The notes below the pieces were generated by a model. That model made no database searches, was not told the origin of the DNA, and saw only the letters and a list, made by a program, of their open reading frames with translations. A DNA stretch of 64,000 nt from Prevotella sp. (GTDB taxonomy: Bacteria; Bacteroidota; Bacteroidia; Bacteroidales; Bacteroidaceae): NCBI GenBank assembly GCA_017412705.1, contig JAFPWS010000045.1, positions 1 through 64,000 of the forward strand. Reading direction: 5' to 3'. Below are positions 16,769 to 25,858 of this stretch, in pieces. Made by a program: the position numbers and the translations under genes. Numbering within the stretch: the stretch's first letter is position 1; each line of letters starts with the position of its first letter.

Positions 16769-18853
16769 ATGATAGTATGTATTGCTGAGAAACCCAGTGT
16801 AGCAAGGGATATAGCACGTATCATCGGAGCCACCTCGTCGCACGATGGATATATGGAGGGCAACGGCTTTCAGGTGACGTGGACCTTTGGCCACCTGTGT
16901 ACCCTGAAGGAGCCCCACGACTATACACCAATGTGGAAGTCGTGGAGTCTGACGTCGCTTCCCATGATTCCAGAGCGCTTCGGCATCAAGCTCATCGACG
17001 ACCAGGGTATCAAAAAGCAGTTCTCGATTATCGAGGGACTGATGCAGAAGGCTGAACGCATCGTGAACTGCGGCGACGCAGGCCAGGAAGGTGAGCTCAT
17101 TCAGCGCTGGGTGATGCAGAAAGCTGGAGCTAAGTGTCCTGTCAGCCGTTTGTGGATATCGTCCATGACTGACGAGGCCATCCGTGAAGGTTTCGAGAAC
17201 CTGAAAGACCAGCAAGACTATCAGCCCCTCTATCTGGCAGGTCTCTCCCGTGCCATCGGTGACTGGCTCCTGGGCATGAACTGCACCCGCCTCTATACCC
17301 TGAAATACGGGCAGAACCGTCAGGTACTCTCCATTGGTCGCGTGCAGACCCCTACCCTCGCCCTCATCGTCAACCGCCAGAAGGAGATTGACAACTTCAA
17401 GCCCGAGCCCTATTGGGTGCTGGCTACCGTCTATCGCGACACTACCTTCACAGCTACTAAGGGTAAGTTCACGTCGAAAGAAGAAGGTGAGCAGGCATAC
17501 AAGACCATCGAGGGTAAGCCCTTCACCGTCACTAAGGTCGAGAAGAAAGAGGGTAAGGAACAGCCACCCCAGCTGTACGACCTGACCTCGCTACAGGTGG
17601 ACTGCAACCGCAAGTTCGGCTACTCAGCGGAAATGACCTTGAACCTCATCCAAGCCCTCTACGAACGGAAGTACACCACCTACCCCCGCGTCGACACCCA
17701 GTACCTCAGTGACGACATCTACCCCAAATGCCCTCAGACTCTCAACGGCCTCTATCAGACCAAGTTCGGCGGGACAGCTCCCTACGCTGAGTTCATCAAA
17801 CCCATTGGTGGCAAGCCTTTGAAAAAGACCAAGCGCGTCTTCGACACCTCGAAGGTTACCGACCACCACGCCATCATCCCCACAGGCGTCATCCCTCAGG
17901 GACTTAGCGATGCTGAGCAGAAGGTCTTCGACCTCGTGGCACGTCGTTTTATCGGAGTATTCCTGCCCGACTGCAAGTACTCGACCACTACCGTGTTGGG
18001 TGAAGTAGCTTCTTCGGAGGACAAAGGGGAAGATCCCATTGAATTCAAGGTCACTGGCAAGGAGATTCTCGACCCAGGCTGGCGCATTGTCAGAGGAAAA
18101 GTCTCTGAGAATCCTGAATTCTCAGAGAACCCGGAGAAAAACGACGAGGACTCAGAGAGGACCCTTCCTACCTTCGTCAAGGGCGAGTCCGGCAACCACA
18201 CTCCCACCCTTAGCGAAAAGTGGACCACGCCACCACCTTATTATAATGAAGCCTCATTGCTCCGAGCCATGGAGACAGCAGGTAAGTTCGTCGAAGACGA
18301 GACATTGCGCGCTGCCATGAAGGAAAACGGCATCGGGCGTCCCTCAAGTCGTGCCAGCATCATCGAGACACTCTTCAAACGCCATTATATCAAGCGTGAC
18401 CGCAAACGTCTCGTTGCCACCCCAACAGGTATTGAACTCATTGACCTCATCCATGAAGAGCTCCTCAAAAGCTGTGAACTGACAGGCATCTGGGAAAAGA
18501 AACTACGTGACATAGAGCATCAGAACTACAACGCCCAACAGTTCATCGAAGAGCTGAAGACACAGGTCACCGACATCGTCAATGAAGTCATGCAAGATGC
18601 CACCAACCGTCGCATCACCGTTCTTACCGATGCTGAAGTCAAGAAAGTCAAGGCTACGACATCAAAGTCTGAAAAGGCTGACCAACCTGCCAAGAAGCGC
18701 ACAACCAAGAAAACCAAAACGCTGAAGCCGGACGACAACATCATCGGCCAGCCCTGTCCCCTCTGCGGCAAAGGACACATCATCAAAGGAAAGACAGCTT
18801 ATGGGTGTTCCGACTATCTGCATTGCACTTGGCGACTGCCCTTCAATTCGTAA
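16769..18853 (+). CDS. topB: DNA topoisomerase III
   Basis: Type IA topoisomerase that passes single strands to resolve linked DNA. The 694-residue product begins with the Toprim domain (IVCIAEKPSVARDIARIIGA; NCGDAGQEGELI as the acidic motif). The active-site tyrosine is Tyr305 in YTTYPRVDTQYL. ENGIGRPSSRASIIETL near residue 515 is also typical. The C-terminus has a basic lysine-rich segment followed by a short cysteine motif (CPLCGKGHIIKG ... CSDYLHC). An acidic in-frame duplication (SENPEF SENPEK) sits near residue 450. The stop codon overlaps the palindrome at 18849-18862. Mobile-element topB genes exist, but here the neighbours are chromosomal. Confidence 0.95.
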   Translation: MIVCIAEKPSVARDIARIIGATSSHDGYMEGNGFQVTWTFGHLCTLKEPHDYTPMWKSWSLTSLPMIPERFGIKLIDDQGIKKQFSIIEGLMQKAERIVNCGDAGQEGELIQRWVMQKAGAKCPVSRLWISSMTDEAIREGFENLKDQQDYQPLYLAGLSRAIGDWLLGMNCTRLYTLKYGQNRQVLSIGRVQTPTLALIVNRQKEIDNFKPEPYWVLATVYRDTTFTATKGKFTSKEEGEQAYKTIEGKPFTVTKVEKKEGKEQPPQLYDLTSLQVDCNRKFGYSAEMTLNLIQALYERKYTTYPRVDTQYLSDDIYPKCPQTLNGLYQTKFGGTAPYAEFIKPIGGKPLKKTKRVFDTSKVTDHHAIIPTGVIPQGLSDAEQKVFDLVARRFIGVFLPDCKYSTTTVLGEVASSEDKGEDPIEFKVTGKEILDPGWRIVRGKVSENPEFSENPEKNDEDSERTLPTFVKGESGNHTPTLSEKWTTPPPYYNEASLLRAMETAGKFVEDETLRAAMKENGIGRPSSRASIIETLFKRHYIKRDRKRLVATPTGIELIDLIHEELLKSCELTGIWEKKLRDIEHQNYNAQQFIEELKTQVTDIVNEVMQDATNRRITVLTDAEVKKVKATTSKSEKADQPAKKRTTKKTKTLKPDDNIIGQPCPLCGKGHIIKGKTAYGCSDYLHCTWRLPFNS

Positions 18854-18862
18854 ACGATTACG
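18849..18862. promoter_or_regulatory. palindromic operator candidate upstream of the pectin methylesterase gene
   Basis: CGTAAACGATTACG is a 14-bp near palindrome differing in one base from the perfect CGTAATCGATTACG at 29089-29102, which lies before the second SusC gene. It overlaps the topB stop codon and lies about 55 bp before the -7 element at 18918. The CG-centred shape resembles LacI-family operators. The shared sequence is seen; the role is inferred. Confidence 0.5.
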
Positions 18863-18917
18863 TGTTTTTTAACAGAATTTGCATCAACAAAAACGGTAAG
18901 GTTTCATATTTATTTCG

Positions 18918-18925
18918 TAACTTTG
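18918..18925 (+). promoter_or_regulatory. -7 promoter element for the pectin methylesterase gene
   Basis: TAACTTTG matches TAnnTTTG and lies 68 bp before the ATG at 18994. No good -33 TTTG is at the expected spacing, which would fit an activator-dependent promoter. Confidence 0.6.
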
Positions 18926-18993
18926 CCGAGCTGTTAACCAGCCTTACGCGTACACTAAATAAATAACATATTCACTAACTAAAACATTTTCTT

Positions 18994-21900
18994 ATGAAGA
19001 AAAATCTACTAAGACTAACAATGTTGTGCTTCATGGCCACGATAGCCATCGTAGGCAAGGCAGAAACCATTACGGCAAAGTGGGATTTTACCAGTTCTGC
19101 AAATCCGCGCGCCGTTGCGTTCTATCAAGGAAGCTCTGGCACTGTAGCATCAGACAAAGATGGTATTGTGCTGACCGTTGATGCCACTTCTGGCAAATTC
19201 GACTCTACCAACCGAACCGGTGATGCTCAGGTTAACAATGGAACAATTATCAAGGTTCCTGTTATCAGCACCAATGACCAAGTAACTATTGTTGGCAACT
19301 ATTCAGTCAACTATACTATTGGCAAAGAGACAGATGTCACTGATTTGAACAAGACCTACACTGCCACGTCGTCTGATGTCACAGCAGGTTTCGTAACAAT
19401 TACCGCTACAGGTTCTACCTATTTCTATTCTATCACCGTTGTGCAGGACACAGAAGGTCCCAAAGAAGATGCCACACCTACTGTCAGCTACGCTGATGTT
19501 ACAGCTACATGGGATTTTGAGCACGACTGTGCAGGACTCAACAAGACAAGTTCTGCCCTGACCACTATCAATTCTGATGTCAAAGGCATATTCCTTACCC
19601 TTGGTGGTGGTACCACCCGCGACAATGGAAACAGCTATCAATTCCAAAATGGTGTTACCATACAGATTCCTGTAAAGACTGTAAAAGATGTCATTACCAT
19701 CGTCGGTTATCCTGGTTACACAGCGTATACCATCGGTTCTGATGAAGGCACAGGCAGTTCACCTGATGTAACTCACAAAGTTACCTCAGCAGAGGTAACT
19801 CAGGGATATGCTGTATTAACAGCTGGCAACAACTGCTATATCAAGTCTATCAGTGTCATCCAGCGGAGTGGATATGAGGAAAAGCCATTATACACTACCG
19901 ACTTTAATGATTGGACTCCAGCAAAAGCTGCTACCAGTGAATCTTCGATAACACAGAAAACTAAATATAGTGATGAAGAACTAATCTTCACCCTTTATAA
20001 TACTGAAATCAGAAGTGTTGAAGACAGTAAGTTTGCAAGCTATACAACGCTGCCCCATATTGCTCTGATGGCATCCAAGGCTGCTGATCCTTATGTGACA
20101 ACAAGCAAATTGGCCAATATCAGTAAGGTGCGCTATATCCATGGCGCTACAGGTGGTAGCCGTGGTTGGAAACTTGAGGCAAAGGGTGATGGAGATACCG
20201 ACTGGGTTGTCATCTCCAGCAGTTATGCCGCCCCTGCCGGATGGTGTGAGGTTAGCAAGGAAATCAACAAGCAAAATGTACAGCTACGCTGGACAAATTT
20301 GAACTCAAGCCAAAACGCATACATGTTTGAACTCGACATCTACGGTATGGTTGACATGTCGAAAGCACCAATTCTTGACACTTTCGAGGCCAACGGAGAA
20401 ACTTATACTGCCGGTGATATCTTCGATCAAGACAGCGAAGGAAACTATGTCGCAACTATTGAAGTTTCAAAGACTAAAGCACTTATTAGCGAAAGCAATC
20501 CTATCAGCAAGGTCGTTGCCGCTAATGGAGAGATTGGCACAATAACCTATGCTACTACCGGAACTGGTACTGAACAGAAGACAATCGTCACTATCCCTGT
20601 TACAGCAAACGGTGAGACTGTTAAGTATTTAGCTACCTTCATTTTCAAGCCAGACTTTACGTTGACCTATTATAATACTGATGGTACAACCGCCATGGGT
20701 ACACAAACCGTAGAGAAAGATGCAAAAATAGCTACCTTTGAACAAGATTACACGAAAGCTACCGCTGCTGAAGGATATAAAGTTCGCGGTTGGTTTGTAA
20801 GCGCTAAGGGGGGACGAAAGTATACAACCGACGAGGTTATCACTGGTAACACCAGTCTCTATGCTGTTCAGACTCCCATTGAAGTCGAGAGCGAAAGCGA
20901 GCGTTATACTTTCAACCTCTACGATCAGTATTTCTACGCAGAGGATCATGAAGCCTTCAATCCAGAGGGTAACGGCAAGTTCCACGACACCACTCACGGA
21001 TGGGTATTTGGAAATGGAGACAAGGTTAACCTCTTGGTTGGTGGTGACGCCAACATTGTACTGAGCCTTTGTCAGTATTCTGGTGGAAAATCCATTACGT
21101 TAACCAATGCCGCAGGCGAAGTTGTTTCAACCATTGAGAATGACAAGGTTTCTACTGACGGAAGCATTGGCACTCTGAGTTATAAAGGTGGGGCAGGCAC
21201 TGTCACTCTCAATTTCTACGGAACCAGTTATCTGCACAAACTGGTCATTGCCAACCAGAAGGCTCCGCTCTATAGCTATGATAGCAGTACGAGCACCTAC
21301 ACTGTTGTAGCAGGAAAGGCATCTGGTTTCTTGGGAGCACTTGACGAAGCCAATGGTTCTGGTGATGTCACCATCTACCTCCCCAATGGAACTTACGACC
21401 TTGGCAATGCTTGTCTGACAACCGTATCAGGAAAGAACATTACCATTAAGGGTGAAAGCCAGACTGGTACCGTTATCGTCAATGAGCCTGAGAAAGAAGG
21501 TATTGGCATTACAGCAACACTCCTTAACACCTCTCAGTATCTGACACTGGAAAACTTGACCTTAAAGAATGCTTATCCATATTATGATCCTTCAACAGGT
21601 AAGGCTGCTGCATCAGCAGGACGTGCTGTATGTTTGCAGGACAAGGGTAACTACACTGTATGCAAAAACGTAACCATGCTGTCTTATCAGGACACGTATT
21701 ATAGCAATAACAGCGCCGGATACTTCTACTTTGGCAATTGCGACATCCACGGATTGGTAGACTTTGTCTGCGGTGGTGGCGATGTATTCTATGAGAACAC
21801 AACCTTCACGCTGGAAAGTCGTGAGATGGAGGAAGGTAAGGGTGACGTAACCATTGCAGCTCCCAACGGAGCTAAAAAGTACGGCTATGTTATGAGCAAA

Positions 21901-22386
21901 TGTATTGTAGACTGTAAGTCTGCCACCTTTAACTGGGGACGCTCATGGGGTTCCGTTTCTAATCTGGCATGGCTGAATACGACACTTAAGCAACCAGACC
22001 GGATAATTACATCTCGTTTTACTGCTGCTGGTATGAACTCTGCAGCTGACGGATTCTATGAGTACAAAACTTTGAATGAAAATGGTGATGTCATCTCACC
22101 CACCAGTAATGTGATAAAGTTTACCCACTCTACCGGTAACAAGGAATATGAGACTATCTTAACAGAAGAGCAAGCTGCTAATTATACAAAAGAAAAGGTC
22201 TTTGCCGATGCACCAGAAGAGTTCCGGAAGCGAGTAGGCGCTACCCCCGGAACCAGTATCAAGAGTATTGTATCAAACACTTTGTCTGAATCCGACGGTG
22301 CCATCTACAACCTGCAGGGTGTACGTGTGAGCAAGCCTACAAAGGGTATTTACATCATCAACGGCAAAAAGGTGATTGTCAAATGA
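18994..22386 (+). CDS. multimodular secreted pectin methylesterase, CE8
   Basis: Removes methyl esters from homogalacturonan so that lyases and polygalacturonase can act. 1130 residues with a signal peptide (about 1-24). Two similar beta-sandwich modules follow (about 25-155 and 170-300, each with a TATWDF or TAKWDF-like start and an IxxIxVxQ end). Then comes a discoidin-like module (about 305-455), a Listeria-Bacteroides-type repeat (about 555-625), and another beta module (about 640-760). The catalytic beta-helix is about 770-1085 with SYQDTYY (Asp900), VDFVCG (Asp923; usually VDFIFG) and WGRSW (981-985; usually LGRPW), matching the CE8 acid/base, nucleophile and Arg-Trp. The tail (YNLQGVRV ... 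KGIYIINGKKVIVK) is a type IX-like sorting domain. Single-gene unit with its own promoter and terminator. Confidence 0.93.
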   Translation: MKKNLLRLTMLCFMATIAIVGKAETITAKWDFTSSANPRAVAFYQGSSGTVASDKDGIVLTVDATSGKFDSTNRTGDAQVNNGTIIKVPVISTNDQVTIVGNYSVNYTIGKETDVTDLNKTYTATSSDVTAGFVTITATGSTYFYSITVVQDTEGPKEDATPTVSYADVTATWDFEHDCAGLNKTSSALTTINSDVKGIFLTLGGGTTRDNGNSYQFQNGVTIQIPVKTVKDVITIVGYPGYTAYTIGSDEGTGSSPDVTHKVTSAEVTQGYAVLTAGNNCYIKSISVIQRSGYEEKPLYTTDFNDWTPAKAATSESSITQKTKYSDEELIFTLYNTEIRSVEDSKFASYTTLPHIALMASKAADPYVTTSKLANISKVRYIHGATGGSRGWKLEAKGDGDTDWVVISSSYAAPAGWCEVSKEINKQNVQLRWTNLNSSQNAYMFELDIYGMVDMSKAPILDTFEANGETYTAGDIFDQDSEGNYVATIEVSKTKALISESNPISKVVAANGEIGTITYATTGTGTEQKTIVTIPVTANGETVKYLATFIFKPDFTLTYYNTDGTTAMGTQTVEKDAKIATFEQDYTKATAAEGYKVRGWFVSAKGGRKYTTDEVITGNTSLYAVQTPIEVESESERYTFNLYDQYFYAEDHEAFNPEGNGKFHDTTHGWVFGNGDKVNLLVGGDANIVLSLCQYSGGKSITLTNAAGEVVSTIENDKVSTDGSIGTLSYKGGAGTVTLNFYGTSYLHKLVIANQKAPLYSYDSSTSTYTVVAGKASGFLGALDEANGSGDVTIYLPNGTYDLGNACLTTVSGKNITIKGESQTGTVIVNEPEKEGIGITATLLNTSQYLTLENLTLKNAYPYYDPSTGKAAASAGRAVCLQDKGNYTVCKNVTMLSYQDTYYSNNSAGYFYFGNCDIHGLVDFVCGGGDVFYENTTFTLESREMEEGKGDVTIAAPNGAKKYGYVMSKCIVDCKSATFNWGRSWGSVSNLAWLNTTLKQPDRIITSRFTAAGMNSAADGFYEYKTLNENGDVISPTSNVIKFTHSTGNKEYETILTEEQAANYTKEKVFADAPEEFRKRVGATPGTSIKSIVSNTLSESDGAIYNLQGVRVSKPTKGIYIINGKKVIVK

Positions 22387-22430
22387 GGGCATGGTTAAAT
22401 TAAGGTTCTTATACCTTAATCTTATAAAAG

Positions 22431-22464
22431 GGAAGCGGACTTTTCGTGAGAACGGTCCGCTTCC
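22431..22464 (+). terminator. terminator of the pectin methylesterase gene
   Basis: Perfect 10-bp stem GGAAGCGGAC / GTCCGCTTCC with a 14-base loop, 45 bp after the stop codon. The T run that follows is weak (TTAATAT), but the stem is strong. Confidence 0.75.
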
Positions 22465-22509
22465 TTAATATAAAAAAAACACCGCAAACCGCAAAAAAAG
22501 GAGTAAATA

Positions 22510-22541
22510 TTTGCCTGTTTAAACAAAATTAAGTACTTTTG
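22510..22541 (+). promoter_or_regulatory. promoter of SusC/SusD pair 1
   Basis: TTTG (22510-22513), 20 bases, then TACTTTTG (22534-22541), a full match to the Bacteroidetes consensus. It leaves a 50-base leader to the ATG at 22592. Confidence 0.75.
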
Positions 22542-22591
22542 CACGCAAATTGACTACTACAAACAAAACAAACTTTTAAAATTAACAAAAC

Positions 22592-25500
22592 ATGCAAACA
22601 AGAAGACTACTCTTAGCCATGCTGCTGTGTATGCTATGGCTAACGGGCTTCGCCCAGAATGCAATCAAGGGAACAGTCAAGGACAAGTCCGGTGAACCCC
22701 TGATTGGAGTAAGCGTTACGTATGGTAGCGGCCAGGGAACGGTGACAGACATTGACGGTAACTTCAGTGTCAACGCTCCCGCAGGCTCAACCATCAAGTT
22801 CTCTTATGTAGGCTACAAGCCTCAGTCACTGAAAGCCAGCGGTAACATGAACATTACGCTGGAAGAAGACAACACCACACTTGAAGACGTGGTGGTTGTG
22901 GGTTATGGTACGATGAAGCGTCGCGACCTGACGGGTGCCGTAGCATCAGTTACTGGTGAGACTTTGGCCAAGAACCCTGTCTCTAACGTAGCTCAGGCCC
23001 TGCAGGGTCAGCTGCCTGGTGTAAGCGTTGTCTCTCAGGACGGTCGTCCCGGTGGTACGACAGCAATCCGCGTCCGTGGTGGTGGTTCTATCACCCAGTC
23101 AAACGACCCTCTCTACATTGTTGACGGTGTTCAGGTAAGCGACATCAACGATATTCCGGCCGACAACATCGAGAGCATCGACGTGCTGAAGGATGCTGCT
23201 TCTACAGCCATCTACGGTGCCCGTGGTGCCAATGGTGTAATCCTGATTACCACTAAGGGTTCTAAGGGTGACGGTAAGGCTAAGGTGAAGTACAACATGT
23301 ACTATCAGATTAAGAAGTCAACCTATACTCCTGATGTGCAGAATGCCTATGACTATGCTCTCCACAACTGGAGCTACGCCAAGGCTTATGGCGATGCCTA
23401 TGGTGAGGGTGTAGCCTCTTACTTCGGACTGGGCAGTGCCAACGGCAATCACCTGAACGAATATAAGAACATTGGTGTTCACAACTATGTGGACGACGTG
23501 ATGAAAACAGCTTACAGCTGGAACCACGACCTGTCACTCACCGGTGGTAACGAGGCTACCAAGTATTATGCTTCTATCAACTACGTCACCGATGAGGGTA
23601 ACCGTATCAATACAGGTTTCAAGCGCTGGAACGCTAACTTCAAGATTTCCCAGAAGATAACAAAGGACTTGACCTTCGATGCCGACTTGCGTTACAGCGA
23701 GATGAAGATGGAAGGAACGCAGTGGGAGTATGCTGCCGGTAATGCCGTTTACGGCTTCAAGCCCATTGACAACCCTCTGGGCTCAGGAGAACCCTCTGAC
23801 CTCGGTATGGGTAGCGCCAGCGTGGAAGAAGTCAGCAACCCCCTGTCGATTATCGACAACTATAGCAGCGTGACGAACCGTCAGCGTGTTCGCGGTATGG
23901 GTACCCTGACCTGGAACGTCATCAAGGGCCTCACCGCCAAGACCGAGCTCTCGCTGAGCCGTAACTGGAGCAAGAAGCAGGAGTGGGACGGCGGTAAGTC
24001 AAGCAATCCCTACAACAAGGCTACTCTGACCAATGGCGACGGCTATGGCGTTCGTTGGGCCACCACGCTGAACTATCAGGTTCAGGGCCTGGGCGAGGAC
24101 CACAACCTGTCATTCCTGTTAGGTAACGAGGTGCTGGCCAGCAAGAGCAACAGCAATACAATGGCCGGTGCAGGTTTCCCCTCTGAATTCAGTCAGGACC
24201 GCGCTTTCGGTTTCTTCAGCATGTACAACATGGTTGACGCCTATCTGACCCAGACACAGCAGGCTTCAGACTTCAGCAACACCGTTGGTGAGCCGAAGCA
24301 CACCCTGTCATGGTTCGGTCGTGTCAACTACGACTACTTAGGCCGTTATCTCTTCACCGCTACATTCCGTGCCGACGGTAGCTCGAACTTCGCTCCCAAC
24401 AAGCACTGGGGTTACTTCCCCGCTGCCGCCTTTGCATGGCGCATCAGCGACGAGCCTTTCATGGCCGATGCCAAGAGCTGGCTGGACAACTTGAAGCTGC
24501 GTCTGTCTCTGGGTACCTCTGGTAACGATAATATCGATGCCAGCCTTTGGAAAGAGTACTGGGAGCCCTCAGTAGTTTGGACCAACGGTGTCCGCAAGGT
24601 AACCTTCTCACCTGGTGCCGTACTGGCTAATCCCGACCTGAAGTGGGAGACCACCGTCAGCCGTAACCTTGGTATCGACTATGGTTTCTGGAATGGTAAG
24701 CTGCGTGGTAGCATTGAGTTCTACTGGAACACTACGAAGGATATTCTGATGCGCGTTCCCGTTGCTGAGTCAACAGGTCACAGCTATCAGTACCAGAATG
24801 TGGGTGAGACCTCGAACAAAGGTATTGAGTTCTCTATCTTCTACGAGATTGTCCGTTCAAAGGATTTCAACCTGAGCTTGAACGCGACATACAACTATAA
24901 TAAGAATAATGTAGAGAAGGTGGTTGAAGGTGTCAATGCCGATACCAACACCAACTGGGGTTCAAGCATGAAGCGCCCATACAACGACTACATCATCCGT
25001 GAGGGTGAGCCCGTCGGAACCATCTATGGTTACAAGTCTGCCGGTTTCTACACTGTCGACGACTTCAACGTAGTGAATGGCGTATGGACTTTGAAGCCCG
25101 GCGTGCCCGATACCGGTTCTAACGTTACCAACTATCCCGGCAGCGTTTCAGCACTCTACAACCTGCCCGAGGGTCAGGTAGCATTCCCCGGTATGGTTAA
25201 GTTCCAGGATACCGATGGTGACGGCACTATCACTGAGGAAGACTGCACAGTCATCGGTCATACCATGCCCAAGCACACTGGTGGTATCAACCTCAACGCC
25301 AACTGGAAGGGATTCGACTTCTCTGCCGGCTTTACCTATCAGATTGGTGGCGATGTCTACAATGCCAACGCTATGCACTCTATGATGGGTAACAAGGACA
25401 CCAGTTTTGGCTGGAACCGTCTGAGCATTGTTTCTGACTGCTGGAAGATCTACGACGTTGATGCAAGCGGCGACCTTGTTGCAGTAACCGATCCCGTTGC

Positions 25501-25837
25501 CCTGGCAGCTCTGAACAGTGGTGCCAAGTATGCTCTGCCTTATGCAGAGTATGGCCTGGTGAACTCTGAGTTCGTTGAAAGTGCTTCTTATCTGCGCCTG
25601 AACACCCTGACGCTGGGTTACACCATCCCCAGAAACCTGACCAAGAAGGTAGGTATCAGCAACCTGCGTGTTTACTTCACTGGCGGCAACCTGTTCTGCC
25701 TCACCGGCTACAAGGGCAGCGACCCCGATGTAAACACCCGTCCTGGAGGCAACAACGGCTTCCCCACTCCGAACTACGACTGGAACTCATATCCACGTGC
25801 CAGAACATTTACATTCGGTCTTAATGTTGCATTCTAA
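22592..25837 (+). CDS. SusC/RagA-type TonB-linked outer membrane transporter 1
   Basis: Imports oligosaccharides across the outer membrane with its SusD partner. 1081 residues: signal peptide (MQTRRLLLAMLLCMLWLTGFAQ), carboxypeptidase-regulatory-like N-terminal domain (about 24-98, AIKGTVKDKSGEPLIGVSV), TonB box and plug domain (VVVGYGTMKRRDLTGAV; IRVRGGGSITQSNDPLYIVDG; VLKDAASTAIYGARGANGVILITT), then a large beta-barrel ending in YPRARTFTFGLNVAF. It has its own promoter and is followed after 21 bases by the SusD gene. The pectin context makes oligogalacturonate or side-chain fragments the likely cargo. Confidence 0.95.
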   Translation: MQTRRLLLAMLLCMLWLTGFAQNAIKGTVKDKSGEPLIGVSVTYGSGQGTVTDIDGNFSVNAPAGSTIKFSYVGYKPQSLKASGNMNITLEEDNTTLEDVVVVGYGTMKRRDLTGAVASVTGETLAKNPVSNVAQALQGQLPGVSVVSQDGRPGGTTAIRVRGGGSITQSNDPLYIVDGVQVSDINDIPADNIESIDVLKDAASTAIYGARGANGVILITTKGSKGDGKAKVKYNMYYQIKKSTYTPDVQNAYDYALHNWSYAKAYGDAYGEGVASYFGLGSANGNHLNEYKNIGVHNYVDDVMKTAYSWNHDLSLTGGNEATKYYASINYVTDEGNRINTGFKRWNANFKISQKITKDLTFDADLRYSEMKMEGTQWEYAAGNAVYGFKPIDNPLGSGEPSDLGMGSASVEEVSNPLSIIDNYSSVTNRQRVRGMGTLTWNVIKGLTAKTELSLSRNWSKKQEWDGGKSSNPYNKATLTNGDGYGVRWATTLNYQVQGLGEDHNLSFLLGNEVLASKSNSNTMAGAGFPSEFSQDRAFGFFSMYNMVDAYLTQTQQASDFSNTVGEPKHTLSWFGRVNYDYLGRYLFTATFRADGSSNFAPNKHWGYFPAAAFAWRISDEPFMADAKSWLDNLKLRLSLGTSGNDNIDASLWKEYWEPSVVWTNGVRKVTFSPGAVLANPDLKWETTVSRNLGIDYGFWNGKLRGSIEFYWNTTKDILMRVPVAESTGHSYQYQNVGETSNKGIEFSIFYEIVRSKDFNLSLNATYNYNKNNVEKVVEGVNADTNTNWGSSMKRPYNDYIIREGEPVGTIYGYKSAGFYTVDDFNVVNGVWTLKPGVPDTGSNVTNYPGSVSALYNLPEGQVAFPGMVKFQDTDGDGTITEEDCTVIGHTMPKHTGGINLNANWKGFDFSAGFTYQIGGDVYNANAMHSMMGNKDTSFGWNRLSIVSDCWKIYDVDASGDLVAVTDPVALAALNSGAKYALPYAEYGLVNSEFVESASYLRLNTLTLGYTIPRNLTKKVGISNLRVYFTGGNLFCLTGYKGSDPDVNTRPGGNNGFPTPNYDWNSYPRARTFTFGLNVAF

Positions 25838-25858
25838 ATCATAAGGAGATATATAACT

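Noticed and set aside
16663-16863. 67-codon N-terminal extension of the pseudouridine synthase
   Set aside because: It covers the promoter at 16671-16701 and runs into topB; the family starts near MQVVYEDNH.
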